From the NCBI GenBank assembly GCA_046153945.1, contig JBJXFF010000012.1, positions 62,001-126,000 of the forward strand: a stretch of 64,000 nucleotides of DNA, written 5' to 3'. Within the stretch, counting starts at the first letter, position 1. Each line of letters opens with the position of its first letter. Below are positions 33,290 through 42,723 of the stretch, piece by piece. A model generated the notes under the pieces. The model did no database searches and had not been told where the DNA came from. It saw nothing but the letters and a program-made list of their open reading frames with translations. The DNA comes from SXOA01 sp046153945. GTDB taxonomy: Bacteria; Planctomycetota; Planctomycetia; Pirellulales; Pirellulaceae. Position numbers and translations under genes: made by a program.

Positions 33290-35182
33290 TTACTTTTCGC
33301 TGTCCCCTGTCTCCTGTCCCCTGTCCCCTGCCGCTTCGGCTTGCTTTACCAGGTCAGCGGCCCAGGGCTTGTTGCCATAGAGTTCAATCAGACCTCGGTA
33401 GATCTTCGCAGCGCCAGCGGGGTTGGATTTTTGCAAGGTGGCAGCTCGCTTGAGTTGTGACTGGATGAGCGTCCGCTGCTGGGCATTGGTCTTGTCATTG
33501 GCGTTTTGCAGCCGCTCAATCTGCTTGCGGGCGAGGTCGATGCACTGCTGGTTGGTGCGTTTCTGGAGTTGGTTGTCGCCGATCTCTTTGTCGCTGCCAT
33601 AAACATCCACCAGGGCCTGAAATTTGGCGAGGGCCGAATCCGGATCATTGGCGGCCAGGCGGACAGCTTCCATATATGCCCGCTCGATCGGCGCGAGGGC
33701 ATCGGAGCCACCGACGCGGCGTGCCCGCAATTCAAACCGCTTCTGCAGTCGGCCCAGGTCCAGTTCCTCTTGAAATTGCACCATTTCCGCGGCTCGCGCA
33801 TCCTCGGGAAAATGCGCCAGGAACTTCTGCAAATCCGGCTCCGAGTCCAAGAGCGCCTGCGGATCTCCTTCCTCGGCGGCCGCTTTGACGCTGGAGTAAA
33901 GTTGGTCGGCGTTGGGGCTGCGATTCGAATACCAGACAACGCCGGCAATCACGAGCGCGGCGAGCGCGAGCAATGCCGAAATCCAAATCCAACTTTGGAC
34001 TGCCGGCTCATCGTCATGGCTGCGGCCGTCGTGGCGAAGCTCCGCTTCACTGACGGTCGTAAAGTGCGTTTTGCGGGGAGCAGGAGCGCTCAGGTCGATG
34101 TCGCCGTCGGCATTGGCGGTGTATCCCATCGCGGGATTTCCCGCTCCGGAAACAATCGTGCGTTCGGTGGCCGGGTTGGGGGCAGCCGCCGTCTTCTGCG
34201 GCGAAGGCATCGGCATCGTCGGCCGGATCGAAGTGGAAAATGAAGTCTTGGGGGAACCCGGCGCTGTCATCCCCGGGTCGGGAGACAACCGCAACTCGTC
34301 TAAATCCTCATCGTCCAGCGAAATCAGGTCCGCTCCAATCTCCTTGCCCGCTTGCGTCTCCATGGAGAGCGCATGCTCCATCGCCTTCAGCCGCTTGCCC
34401 AGCACAACCGCGGTCGGGATTCGCTTCTGCGGATCCTTTTCCAAAAGTTGCATGATGATCGATTCGAACTCCTCCGGAATTTCCGGATTGATGCGGCGAA
34501 CGGCAATCGGCTTTTCGAAGCGCAAGCCCTGAATCACCTCGGGAAGTGACTTGCCGGCGAAGGGGGGGCGACCGACGAGCAGCGCATAAAGCACGCTGCC
34601 CAAACTGTAAAGATCGCAGCGGCTGCTGGGCTGCTTTCCTTCGGCCTGCTCGGGAGCCATGTAGTCGGCCGTGCCGAGCACTCCGCCATCGGCCGTGATT
34701 TGCGTGCCGCCATAGAGCTTGGCGATGCCGAAATCGGTCAGCTTGACGTGTTCCTGACTGTCGATAAGCAGGTTGGCCGGCTTCAGATCGCGGTGAATGA
34801 TCCCCCGGTCATGGGAATGTTTGAGTGCCTTGGCGATGTCGATGCCGATGCGGGCCACTTCCCGCCAGGTGAATCGCCGCCCGGCCTGCAACTCATCCTG
34901 CAAGCTGCGCCCTTCGACAAGCTCCATCACATAAAACAGATTGCCGTCTTCTTCTCCATAAGCAAAAAGTTGCACAATGTTGGGGTGCAGCAGCTTCTTG
35001 AGCGTTTCCACTTCGACCTTAAAACGCTCGACAAAGTTGGCATCATCCACCAAATGGGCCGCCAGAACCTTGATGGCGGCCCGCTCGCCGGTCTGTTCGT
35101 TGATGCCGGCATAGACGCTTCCCATCCCTCCCCGCCCCAGCACGCGGTCCAGCCGATAAGGGCCAAGTTTTTGCAGTGGCAT
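33290..35182 (-). CDS. Ser/Thr protein kinase with membrane anchor and TPR-like tail
   Basis: A 630-residue Hanks-type kinase. The ATG at 35182 (MPLQKLGPYRL) is used; the frame also has an upstream TTG. Kinase elements are all present: GRGGMGSVYAG, Lys38 (AAIKVL), HRDLKPAN with Asp132, DFG at Asp150 and APEQAEG. A membrane helix lies at about 400-422 (WIWISALLALAALVIAGVV), then an extracytoplasmic TPR-like helical part. The last residues (GDRGQETGDSEK) are encoded by a heptamer array, so repeat-unit gain or loss would change the reading frame there. Confidence 0.94.
   Translation of the reverse strand: MPLQKLGPYRLDRVLGRGGMGSVYAGINEQTGERAAIKVLAAHLVDDANFVERFKVEVETLKKLLHPNIVQLFAYGEEDGNLFYVMELVEGRSLQDELQAGRRFTWREVARIGIDIAKALKHSHDRGIIHRDLKPANLLIDSQEHVKLTDFGIAKLYGGTQITADGGVLGTADYMAPEQAEGKQPSSRCDLYSLGSVLYALLVGRPPFAGKSLPEVIQGLRFEKPIAVRRINPEIPEEFESIIMQLLEKDPQKRIPTAVVLGKRLKAMEHALSMETQAGKEIGADLISLDDEDLDELRLSPDPGMTAPGSPKTSFSTSIRPTMPMPSPQKTAAAPNPATERTIVSGAGNPAMGYTANADGDIDLSAPAPRKTHFTTVSEAELRHDGRSHDDEPAVQSWIWISALLALAALVIAGVVWYSNRSPNADQLYSSVKAAAEEGDPQALLDSEPDLQKFLAHFPEDARAAEMVQFQEELDLGRLQKRFELRARRVGGSDALAPIERAYMEAVRLAANDPDSALAKFQALVDVYGSDKEIGDNQLQKRTNQQCIDLARKQIERLQNANDKTNAQQRTLIQSQLKRAATLQKSNPAGAAKIYRGLIELYGNKPWAADLVKQAEAAGDRGQETGDSEK
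33300..33334. repeat. CTGTCCC heptamer array inside kinase 3' end
   Basis: Four near-perfect heptamers (CTGTCCC, CTGTCTC, CTGTCCC, CTGTCCC) and a decayed fifth. On the coding strand they read out the terminal Gly-Asp-Arg-Gly-Gln-Glu-Thr residues of the kinase. Confidence 0.85.
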
Positions 35183-35704
35183 GGGAATAACCGAGGTCGA
35201 CAATAGTCAGTTGCAACAGGGTAGTAACGTTGATTGTAGGTGTTCCACCGACAAATTGAACACCGGCCCCTGCTCTCGGAAAAAATGGGGTCGCTTGGGA
35301 CCACTTCCGCCAAAGACCGTGTTGGAAAACAGGCCACGTTCTACGCCTTCGCCGGCGACCACTCCAGCGGCACCCGCGCGGGCCTGCACCACTTCTGCAC
35401 CCGCTGCCCCGGCTGCCATCCCGGGCACAGTTACCCGGGAATTCAGGGGCATGGCGAGCGATGAAGCGATAACGGATCGGTCTGGAATGGCACTTAAGTT
35501 TTCGCAAGTCCTTTCAGGTCAACATGAAATGAAAGGTGCTAGCATTGTGGCACATGCAAGGGATTGAACAAGCGCAGTGGGTGTTGCCCAAGGGTGAGCT
35601 GCTTCGTGGTGCTTGACATTCCCCTTCGGCTGCGCGATAGTTCCGCTTGCGTCATCCGGTACGGAGCCGGTGTCAGCCTCACTCACCCGCTCAAGGAGCT
35701 TGCC
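35183..35704. other. Intergenic region with a csrA promoter candidate
   Basis: No gene is supported; a low-complexity open frame on the minus strand is not convincing. It holds the kinase start side and the csrA promoter at 35613-35641. Confidence 0.5.
35613..35641 (+). promoter_or_regulatory. Sigma-70-like promoter upstream of csrA
   Basis: TTGACA at 35613-35618, 17-base spacing, then GATAGT at 35636-35641 (four of six matches to TATAAT). A start near 35648 would give a leader of about 57 bases before csrA. Confidence 0.5.
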
Positions 35705-35902
35705 ATGCTTGTTCTGTCTCGAATCAAGGGTGAAGGGCTGGTGATTGGCGATGGCATCATTGTCGAAGTGGTGGAAGTCACCAGCGACAAAGTGCGGCTG
35801 GGGATTGTGTGCCCCAAGGATGTTCCCGTGCATCGCCAGGAAGTGTGGGACGCCATCCAGCGGAGTTCTGCCGCCCCTGCCCCGGTGGATGGGGACGAGT
35901 AG
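35705..35902 (+). CDS. csrA: Carbon storage regulator CsrA
   Basis: A 65-residue RNA-binding dimer that blocks or stabilises mRNAs by binding GGA motifs. The start MLVLSRIKGEGLVIGDGI is the family signature; RLGIVCPKDVPVHRQEV completes the wing and RNA-binding strand. A good ribosome site (AAGGAG, eight bases before ATG) is present. The ATG at 35705 is fixed by the signature. It is monocistronic, convergent with the BBP7 gene, and has a promoter candidate upstream. Confidence 0.95.
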   Translation: MLVLSRIKGEGLVIGDGIIVEVVEVTSDKVRLGIVCPKDVPVHRQEVWDAIQRSSAAPAPVDGDE

Positions 35903-35940
35903 GCGGCTGGCAGTCGCTCCGCGCTGATTCAGACAGGCGG

Positions 35941-37215
35941 CTAGAATTTCACGGTCAGACCGCCGCTGACTCCCTGGACCCAAAAGCTGGAGTCGCGGAA
36001 GACGAGGGATGTGTTATCGCCGCGGACCTGATCAATCACGGATTCGGGACGGGCGACGTCGCTCCAGTAAAGCATTGTGTAGCCGACGTGGATCTGCATG
36101 CAAGGCGAGAACTGGTAGCCGATGGTGGCCCCCAATTCCGGCACGGCGCAGAACTTGTCGCGCACGAGCTCGGTGTTGTTTTCCACGTAGAGCCCACCTT
36201 CATCGCCGTTGGTGTCGCCGCGGGCAATGGCGGTTTGGTGCATATTTCCCAGGCCGACGCGGGCCAGCAGCATCAGGTTGACGCAGCCGTAGTTGTAATC
36301 GTGGAGAACCCCGATCACGCCGCCGTGAAACTCGTTGTAGGTGCTGTAGTTGTCATTAACCACGAGGTTGTTGTTCTGCGAGCTGGAATGAATTTGCAGC
36401 GATTCGTTGATGCGGGCGAACTGGTAACCGGTGACGAAGTCGGTGCGGGACATGCAACTCTGCCGGCAGCGGATGCGGGCATAAGCATCGACGCCGAAGA
36501 CTTCCGAATGGGTGTTGACGCTGATGTTGCCGTTGAACTGATTGAACGGGTCGGCGACGACCAGCGAATTGGGGGTATTCGGTGACTGGGTGAAAGGGCG
36601 CTCGATCGTTTGCCCCGGTAAATCGGTGGAGTTGAGCGAGAAGTTGGTGTCATCGTTGGCGAGACCCCAGAAGCGGCCGCCGATGCCAATGAATTCATCG
36701 CAGCCGACCCAGGTGCCGAAGTCGATGCGGCCGCCGATGCGGGCATTGCTGGTTTCGGTTTCGCCGCCATAAAGCACGGTGGTTCCCGGCGGAGGTACGG
36801 GCGTGGAACTGGTCGTGACCAGTGGCGGCAAGGAACGGCCTTTGCGCCAGAAGAGGAGCCCTTCGTTGCGAAACCACCAGAGCCGCGGGCCACAATGGTT
36901 GCCACACCAATCGGAGCAGCAGCCTTCGCCATAACCGCCGGCGAAGTCGCCGTCCTGCGTCCACTCGTCGACCGATTCTTCCACGAAGCGGCTGTTGGAA
37001 GTGCCGGAGGATGGAGGCGCAGAAGTGTCTTCTTCCCAGGCAACCTGGCGGACGCTCGAAGCACCGTTTTTGACGGCTGCTTCTCGCGGCCCTTGAGGGG
37101 ATTGCCAGGCGGCAACGCGCTCGCGGAAGCGGGCGTTCTCTCCGCGCAGGGGAGTGGCCGTGAACGAAAGGAGGAGCAATACAGCTCCAACACTGAGCAA
37201 GCAGTTCGTTTTCAT
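35941..37215 (-). CDS. BBP7 family outer-membrane beta-barrel protein
   Basis: A 424-residue secreted protein starting MKTNCLLSVGAVLLLLSFTA (37215). The mature part has a disordered N-terminus, a Cys/Trp-rich stretch (CCSDWCGNHCGPRLWW) and then alternating strands ending FWVQGVSGGLTVKF. This is the planctomycete BBP7 pattern: an outer-membrane barrel with a terminal aromatic residue. Transport or structural role unknown. Confidence 0.88.
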   Translation of the reverse strand: MKTNCLLSVGAVLLLLSFTATPLRGENARFRERVAAWQSPQGPREAAVKNGASSVRQVAWEEDTSAPPSSGTSNSRFVEESVDEWTQDGDFAGGYGEGCCSDWCGNHCGPRLWWFRNEGLLFWRKGRSLPPLVTTSSTPVPPPGTTVLYGGETETSNARIGGRIDFGTWVGCDEFIGIGGRFWGLANDDTNFSLNSTDLPGQTIERPFTQSPNTPNSLVVADPFNQFNGNISVNTHSEVFGVDAYARIRCRQSCMSRTDFVTGYQFARINESLQIHSSSQNNNLVVNDNYSTYNEFHGGVIGVLHDYNYGCVNLMLLARVGLGNMHQTAIARGDTNGDEGGLYVENNTELVRDKFCAVPELGATIGYQFSPCMQIHVGYTMLYWSDVARPESVIDQVRGDNTSLVFRDSSFWVQGVSGGLTVKF

Positions 37216-37381
37216 GGGGGAATTGAAACGACTGGCGAATGGGGCGTCGGCTGCACCAGACTTCAACTATGGCGCAGCCCCGGACCTGAAGGTGTTCCGG
37301 TTGTAACGGTTATGTCGGAAGAAGCGACCTTCCGGGTTGAGAAAACCTGTGAAGGTGCGGTGAGTTTTCCGAGGCTAGCAG

Positions 37382-38368
37382 CTAGCAGACTTCAGCCGGC
37401 CCGATGTTGGAAGTCAGCTTGGTGCGCGGTGCCGCTTGAGCCCGGCGCAGGAGAACGAACGCCAATGGGGAACCATAGAGTGGCGACCAGCAAGCCGAGG
37501 TCACTCTTCCGACTGACTTGTCGGCGGCAAAAAGCTCGGTGCCAGGCGCAGGAATCTCCTCTGATGCAAACTTCACTCTCGCGAGCAACCGATTGACGTG
37601 CCCCAAGGCGTCGATGCGGGCAACCGTTTCCTGCCCCAGATAGCACCCCTTGGTAAAGCTGATCGCCTGCTTATTGCGGTCAATCTCCTGAGGGAGGTTG
37701 TCCTCCGTAATATCGACGCCGAAGAGTGGCACGCCCGCTTCGATGCGAGTCGCTTCGGCTGCCCTGCTATCTCCAGCGAATCCGCCAGCGTTACAAAGTG
37801 CTTCTATAATGGCATCGTCGTCCGTGGAAAAGGTGAGGAAAAATGAGTTTTCGCCGGCATAATCGGTGCGCTGAAGACAGGCTTCTTTGCCGGCGATGGT
37901 CACTAGCTGGAATTGATAGTTACTACTAATTGCCGGAGAATCGATGTTCAACTTTGAGAGTACTTGCGGCGCATTCTTTCCCGCGATCAGCAATTCATAG
38001 GTTGTGGAAGTAAGGTCGCGGAAGTCAACTCGATCCGAAATCACGAACCGGTTCAAATGCTCAATCATCCTTTCCGCCTGGCCCGGCGCGGCATCCATCA
38101 CAATTGCGGCAGGCAAGATCCGGACGTAAACGTATCCGACCGCCTTTCCCTGGTGGTTCGTTAAAAAGGCCTCGCACCCCTCTCCCTCCTTGAGCCGCTT
38201 GATGTCATTCGTGCAGAAGCCGTTCAGAAATTGGACGCGATCCTTGCCAGTAAGCTCGACGCGAGAGCGGCTGGAGAGGTCGACCAGGCCGCAACCGGCG
38301 GTCAATTGCCGATAGTCATCAAACCAGATCGCGTGGGGGGACGTGGAATCTGGCGAGGAGGGGTCCAT
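37382..38368 (-). CDS. ygfZ: YgfZ/GcvT-like folate-binding protein
   Basis: A 328-residue tetrahydrofolate-binding protein of the GcvT fold used in iron-sulfur protein assembly and repair. The signature KGCYLGQETVAR (about 238-249) gives the redox Cys of the family. The N-terminal SRVELTGKDRVQFLNGFCTND also fits. In planctomycetes it is usually cytoplasmic. It is divergent from the lipoprotein gene at 38500. Confidence 0.9.
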   Translation of the reverse strand: MDPSSPDSTSPHAIWFDDYRQLTAGCGLVDLSSRSRVELTGKDRVQFLNGFCTNDIKRLKEGEGCEAFLTNHQGKAVGYVYVRILPAAIVMDAAPGQAERMIEHLNRFVISDRVDFRDLTSTTYELLIAGKNAPQVLSKLNIDSPAISSNYQFQLVTIAGKEACLQRTDYAGENSFFLTFSTDDDAIIEALCNAGGFAGDSRAAEATRIEAGVPLFGVDITEDNLPQEIDRNKQAISFTKGCYLGQETVARIDALGHVNRLLARVKFASEEIPAPGTELFAADKSVGRVTSACWSPLYGSPLAFVLLRRAQAAPRTKLTSNIGPAEVC

Positions 38369-38499
38369 GTCCTGATGATAGAGGCCCGTTTTGTGCCGTC
38401 AACGCCGCAGGACGGCGATTGCAATTGCGGTTTGAGAAACGGCAGCGGACTGTCAGAATAGAGAGGCGAATTTTGGTTTTGGCTTCAAGGAAGAAATCG

Positions 38500-40938
38500 A
38501 TGCAATTTGGACGTCTCATTGGTCGTAAGTTTGTGGGTGCGGCGCTCGGACTGGCGCTGATGGCAACAAGCGGCTGTGGCGGCAACGCGTCGCCTGTCAC
38601 TAGCGACAAATCAGCGGCTGATAAGGAAGTCATTCCCTCGCCACCGGAGGCTCGTCCTGCCGCCAGCGAAGTGCTGCGAAAGCTTCTGAAGACCTATCGT
38701 GAAGCCAAATCCTATTCCGACGAAGGGGAAGTTGTTCTCCGCCGCCGGCAAAGTGGCGACGTCATCGAGAACAAATGGAAATCAGCTATCCGGTTCGAGC
38801 GCCCTAATCGCCTGTTCGCCCTAGCATTTCAGGTAACAATCGGCTGCGACGGAAAGGAACTTCGGGGCCGGATTGAAGATGAAGCGACCGGCGACGTGGA
38901 TGGCCAAATTCTCGTTCGCCCTGCGCCAAAGGAACTGAAGCTCAAGGATCTGGCTGCCGACCCGCTGCTGTATGACATTCTCACGAGTCAGATCCGCCGC
39001 CAGCCGATTCAACTGGAATTGCTGCTTGAGTCGCAGGGGCTGGCATCCGCCTTTCGTGGTGATGTTGCCTGCAAGCTGCTGGAAGATGCGAAGGCGGATG
39101 GAGAGATTTGCGAGCGAGTGGAAGTGCCGTCGCCAGGCGGCAGCTTTGTTTTCTGGGTAGACGCCAAAAACGGCCTGCTTCGCCGGCTGGAATATCCCGC
39201 GGCGGCGCTGGTTCCCGCGCTGGCCCAGGATCCGACAGTGTCGGACCTATCGCTCACTGCCGAAATGAAGGGTGCCCAGCTCAACCCCATCATCCCCGCC
39301 GAGAAATTCGTGCTGGCCATTCCCACCGGCGCGAAAAAAATGAAGTCGCTGGTCATGCCCCCGCAGCCGCTCCCCAGCGATCTCTTTGGGCAACAGGTGG
39401 GAGAGTTTTTCCTCACGCAGCTCGACGGCGAAAAGTTGCCCTCGAAAGATCTCGCGGGGAAGATTGCGGTGCTGACGTGGTTCCACAACTCGCCCTCGTG
39501 TGCCCCGATCTTGGCGCAGGTTGAACAGGCGCGGCAAGAGTTGGGACAAAACAGCAAAGTTGCATTCTATGCCGTTAGCACTGACCCAACCGACTTGGGG
39601 AATGATGATCTCGCCAAACTCCTTTCCTCCTGGTCGGTCGAGATGCCGGTTGTGCGAGATCTGGAACTGTTTGGCAAGACCCTCTTCAAAATGGAGGTCC
39701 ATCCCACCATCATCGTGCTCAGTGGCGACGGCCGCGTGCAAATTGTGCAAGCCGGCGGCGGGCCTGACTTGGCGCGGCACCTGGGAGTCATTCTGGAGCG
39801 GCTGCTCAAGGGGGATGACGTGGCCGCAGAGATTGTGAAGCGGGCGGAAATGGAAAAGGTCGAGTACGCCCGGCTTATTTCCGTTGGTGGACCAGAGCCG
39901 GCAGAGTTTAGGGAGATTCCCGAGACCGTCATCCACAAACGTACGGAGCCGAAGCGGCTCAAGCTGGAGGAAATCTGGACGAACAAACAAATCAAGTCGC
40001 CGGGCAATATCAGCGTCATCACCGCAGAGGGACAGCCCGATCGACTGGTTGTCTTCTCTGGCTGGCGGGCAGTCAGCGAACTGAGCGCCGCGGGGAAGCT
40101 GCTTGCAAATCATGAACTGCCGATTCCCGCCCAGGCAGCCGTTACTTATTTGCGGACTGCGAAAGACGCTGCCGGCAAACGAGTTTACCTTGCCGCGGCT
40201 CCACTTTCGCCGGCGTTTTTTCTTCTGGATGAAAACTGGGAACTGGCGCTCACTTATCCGGCGGACGGTTCGTTGTCGCAACTCGGAGACGCCCAGTTGG
40301 CCCGGCTGGCTGGTACGCAGGAACTCATGGTCTATGCCGGCTATGTCGACCTGGGTGGTTTGCAAGCGATCTCCCTGGAAGGGAAGGCCGCCTGGCGCAG
40401 CCGCACTATTCCCAATGTGCTCAGCGCCGCGATCGCGCCTGGAAAGAGTGCCGCCGATCCCGGCGCAGAGTTGTTGATCACGGGAGACAGCGGAGCGATC
40501 CTGCGAGTCAGCGGCAGTGGAAAGGAACAGCCGCCGCAGTCCGTGGAAAAGTTCGCGATTGACCGCATCGTGAGTGCCAACTTCAGCCAAGGGACGCAGT
40601 CCCGTTATCTGGCCATCGCCAGTGGCGAAAAGGGAGAGGCCGTCGCTATCGGGCTTGACGCTTCTCTCAAGCGGCGCTGGCACTACCCGCTCCCGCCCGG
40701 CGGACATCTGCGGCCCATCGAGCCCATCGCCTCTGGAGAACTCCTTCCGGGGCGAGCCGGAACCTGGGCCATCGCCGGCCCGGATGGCTCCATCCACATC
40801 ATCAGCGAAGATGGTGAACTGACTGATTCGTTTTACTATGGCGCTTGCATTACGGGAATCGCCATCGGAAATGTTGATGCTGTCCCCATGCTCTTGGTCG
40901 CCACGGACGAAGGCGTGACGGCCAGGAAGCTCCGGTGA
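38500..40938 (+). CDS. Lipoprotein with redoxin-like domain and beta-propeller-like tail
   Basis: An 812-residue protein. The ATG at 38500 follows AAGGAAG; signal with lipobox MATSGC. The N-terminal 280 residues include a LolA-like beta region (KTYREAKSYSDEGEVVLRRR). A thioredoxin-like domain follows at about 310-440 (GEFFLTQLDGEKLPSKDLAG, VLTWFHNSPSC). Only one Cys sits at the active site, so a peroxiredoxin- or TlpA-type reaction is uncertain. The C-terminal third is a beta-propeller-like repeat. Possibly a periplasmic thiol protein; function unproven. Confidence 0.8.
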   Translation: MQFGRLIGRKFVGAALGLALMATSGCGGNASPVTSDKSAADKEVIPSPPEARPAASEVLRKLLKTYREAKSYSDEGEVVLRRRQSGDVIENKWKSAIRFERPNRLFALAFQVTIGCDGKELRGRIEDEATGDVDGQILVRPAPKELKLKDLAADPLLYDILTSQIRRQPIQLELLLESQGLASAFRGDVACKLLEDAKADGEICERVEVPSPGGSFVFWVDAKNGLLRRLEYPAAALVPALAQDPTVSDLSLTAEMKGAQLNPIIPAEKFVLAIPTGAKKMKSLVMPPQPLPSDLFGQQVGEFFLTQLDGEKLPSKDLAGKIAVLTWFHNSPSCAPILAQVEQARQELGQNSKVAFYAVSTDPTDLGNDDLAKLLSSWSVEMPVVRDLELFGKTLFKMEVHPTIIVLSGDGRVQIVQAGGGPDLARHLGVILERLLKGDDVAAEIVKRAEMEKVEYARLISVGGPEPAEFREIPETVIHKRTEPKRLKLEEIWTNKQIKSPGNISVITAEGQPDRLVVFSGWRAVSELSAAGKLLANHELPIPAQAAVTYLRTAKDAAGKRVYLAAAPLSPAFFLLDENWELALTYPADGSLSQLGDAQLARLAGTQELMVYAGYVDLGGLQAISLEGKAAWRSRTIPNVLSAAIAPGKSAADPGAELLITGDSGAILRVSGSGKEQPPQSVEKFAIDRIVSANFSQGTQSRYLAIASGEKGEAVAIGLDASLKRRWHYPLPPGGHLRPIEPIASGELLPGRAGTWAIAGPDGSIHIISEDGELTDSFYYGACITGIAIGNVDAVPMLLVATDEGVTARKLR

Positions 40939-40954
40939 GTCTTGTCACTCCGAG

Positions 40955-42499
40955 TTAGACCAGCACAGGCTGCCGCGCTGTCGAAATTGTCGGGACGGGA
41001 TGCAGGCCGTCATGGAGAAAGGTGCGATTCCCTGCTTCCGCCTGGGCTGCTTCCAAGGCGCTTTGAGCCCGCTCGAAAAGCCGATTGGAATCGTTGCCTT
41101 CAATGACTTCCGCGACTCCGATGCTCACCGTAAACCGCGGAAGTTCTCCCGTGGGAACATACAGCCGCTCCACGGCTCTCCGAATTCGCTCGGCGACTTG
41201 AGCGCCAAACTGCACCTGGGCGGTCGGGAGCGAGATCGCAAAGCCGCCTTCTCCGTAAGCCGCGATCTGGTCCATGTCCCGCAGGCAACTGCTGGCGACG
41301 CTGGCCGTCGCCGTCACAATCTTTTGCAGCGTCTCCTCGGCATGTGCATTCCTGAGCTGATCAAGTTTGTCGATGGCACAAACCGCCATCGAAAAGGAAT
41401 GTCCCGTCCGTTTCCACTCGGCTACGCGGCGCTCCAGATTCGGCGAAAAGCTCGAATCGGCGAAGCGAATGTCAGCGAGCTGAATCCGGCAGTTCTTGGG
41501 CCGGCCGGGCGCCGCAAGCACAGGGCCAGGCGCGGCGATTGCCGCTGCCTTGGCCGCCAGCTCGGGCCTGATGGGAAGGTTCTGGCGTCCATCATTCCAG
41601 TGACCGCAATTCCGCCCCGCCTTCTTGGAGACGTACAGGGCCTCGTCCGCCCGGCGGATCAGCCCCTTTTCATCCTCGCCAATTCCAATCTCGGCGACGC
41701 CAGCGCTCGCCGCCACGCGGAGCTCCTTGCCATCGAAGGTGATGCGCTGCTCGTAGATTGACGCCCGCAAAGAATCCGCGCGGTCCCGGCACTTCGCCAC
41801 GGTTTCCCCGCGGAACACCACCACAAACTCCTCTCCACCAAACCGAGCGACAAGTTCGGATGGGCGCAGTTGGGACTTGATGTGCTGAGCGACGAACCTC
41901 AGCACTTCGTCCCCTGCCAGGTGCCCATGGGTGTCGTTGAACTTCTTGAAGTGATCGACATCCAAGACCATCACGCAGAATGGTTGAGTTGTCTGCTGGA
42001 ATTGCTGAACGCAATTCTTAAGCTCTTCGTCCAGCGCCCGGCGGTTGGTGATTTTTGTCAATTGATCGGTGCGTGCCGCTTCCGTCTGGGTATTCAACTC
42101 CTGCTGCTGATCTTGCAAACGCGTTTCCGCATTGTGCAGTTCCACTTGCATCTGTTGGTTGGCTTCCAGGATTTTCTTCACTGCCGCCACCACGGCATTG
42201 GCATCTCCGTCCGGAGCCGCGGCCAACTCAGCGTTAATTGCTTCGATGTTCCCGGTATGCTTGCCGACTTCGACCGCCACTCCCGTCGTCAATTCGGCCA
42301 GCTTGGCCATCAGCACCGTGGCGTGATCATGTTCTGATGTCTGGCCGCTAATCTTCTCCTTGTCCCTTTGGCACTTGAGCGCCGCAAGTTCGAGCTCTAA
42401 TTGCGCGCCGCTGAGGCGATTGTGCAAGAGCCAGCCGACTCCCACCCCCATGACGCCGGAGAAGATGGCGGCAACGATTCCGAGCAGCAAATCGAACAT
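40955..42499 (-). CDS. Diguanylate cyclase with two GGDEF domains, second degenerate
   Basis: A 514-residue protein with one N-terminal membrane helix (MFDLLLGIVAAIFSGVMGVG), a coiled-coil linker and a first GGDEF domain carrying the intact FGGEEF (about residue 220), which should make cyclic di-GMP. A second domain at about 350-500 keeps the fold (RTGHSFSMAVCAIDKLDQL, RFTVSIGVAEV), but its site reads GEGGF, so it is probably inactive or regulatory. It is convergent with the lipoprotein gene. The arrangement suggests a membrane-linked signal input. Confidence 0.9.
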   Translation of the reverse strand: MFDLLLGIVAAIFSGVMGVGVGWLLHNRLSGAQLELELAALKCQRDKEKISGQTSEHDHATVLMAKLAELTTGVAVEVGKHTGNIEAINAELAAAPDGDANAVVAAVKKILEANQQMQVELHNAETRLQDQQQELNTQTEAARTDQLTKITNRRALDEELKNCVQQFQQTTQPFCVMVLDVDHFKKFNDTHGHLAGDEVLRFVAQHIKSQLRPSELVARFGGEEFVVVFRGETVAKCRDRADSLRASIYEQRITFDGKELRVAASAGVAEIGIGEDEKGLIRRADEALYVSKKAGRNCGHWNDGRQNLPIRPELAAKAAAIAAPGPVLAAPGRPKNCRIQLADIRFADSSFSPNLERRVAEWKRTGHSFSMAVCAIDKLDQLRNAHAEETLQKIVTATASVASSCLRDMDQIAAYGEGGFAISLPTAQVQFGAQVAERIRRAVERLYVPTGELPRFTVSIGVAEVIEGNDSNRLFERAQSALEAAQAEAGNRTFLHDGLHPVPTISTARQPVLV

Positions 42500-42723
42500 G
42501 AGTATCCCTGACACGAGTGGAATTTCACCGCAGCCAAGCTCTTCTGGAGCACGGTAGGTCGGCCGCGAAAGTTCCCGCCATCCCGACGCACCTGTCAGGA
42601 ACGGAACATGTCATAAACTAGGTCATAGGCGCGGAGGGTCAAGCAAAAATTCCCCGAAAACCTCCGGAAGAGGGGGGCTTATCAGCAAACCTTGATGCAT
42701 CCACTTGAAAACTGGTGATGCCT

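Noticed and set aside
35207..35452. Possible 81-residue secreted protein upstream of the kinase
   Set aside because: Ala/Gly-rich, no signal peptide or ribosome site, other frames equally plausible. Listed as noncoding.
35489..35506. Sigma-54-like site (TGGCAC...)
   Set aside because: The -12 element TTGC is absent at the right distance; the sigma-70-like site at 35613 is a better fit.
39247..40797. 516-codon antisense frame over the redoxin-like lipoprotein
   Set aside because: Sense frame has lipobox, domain text and a ribosome site; the antisense protein is low in order and has none.
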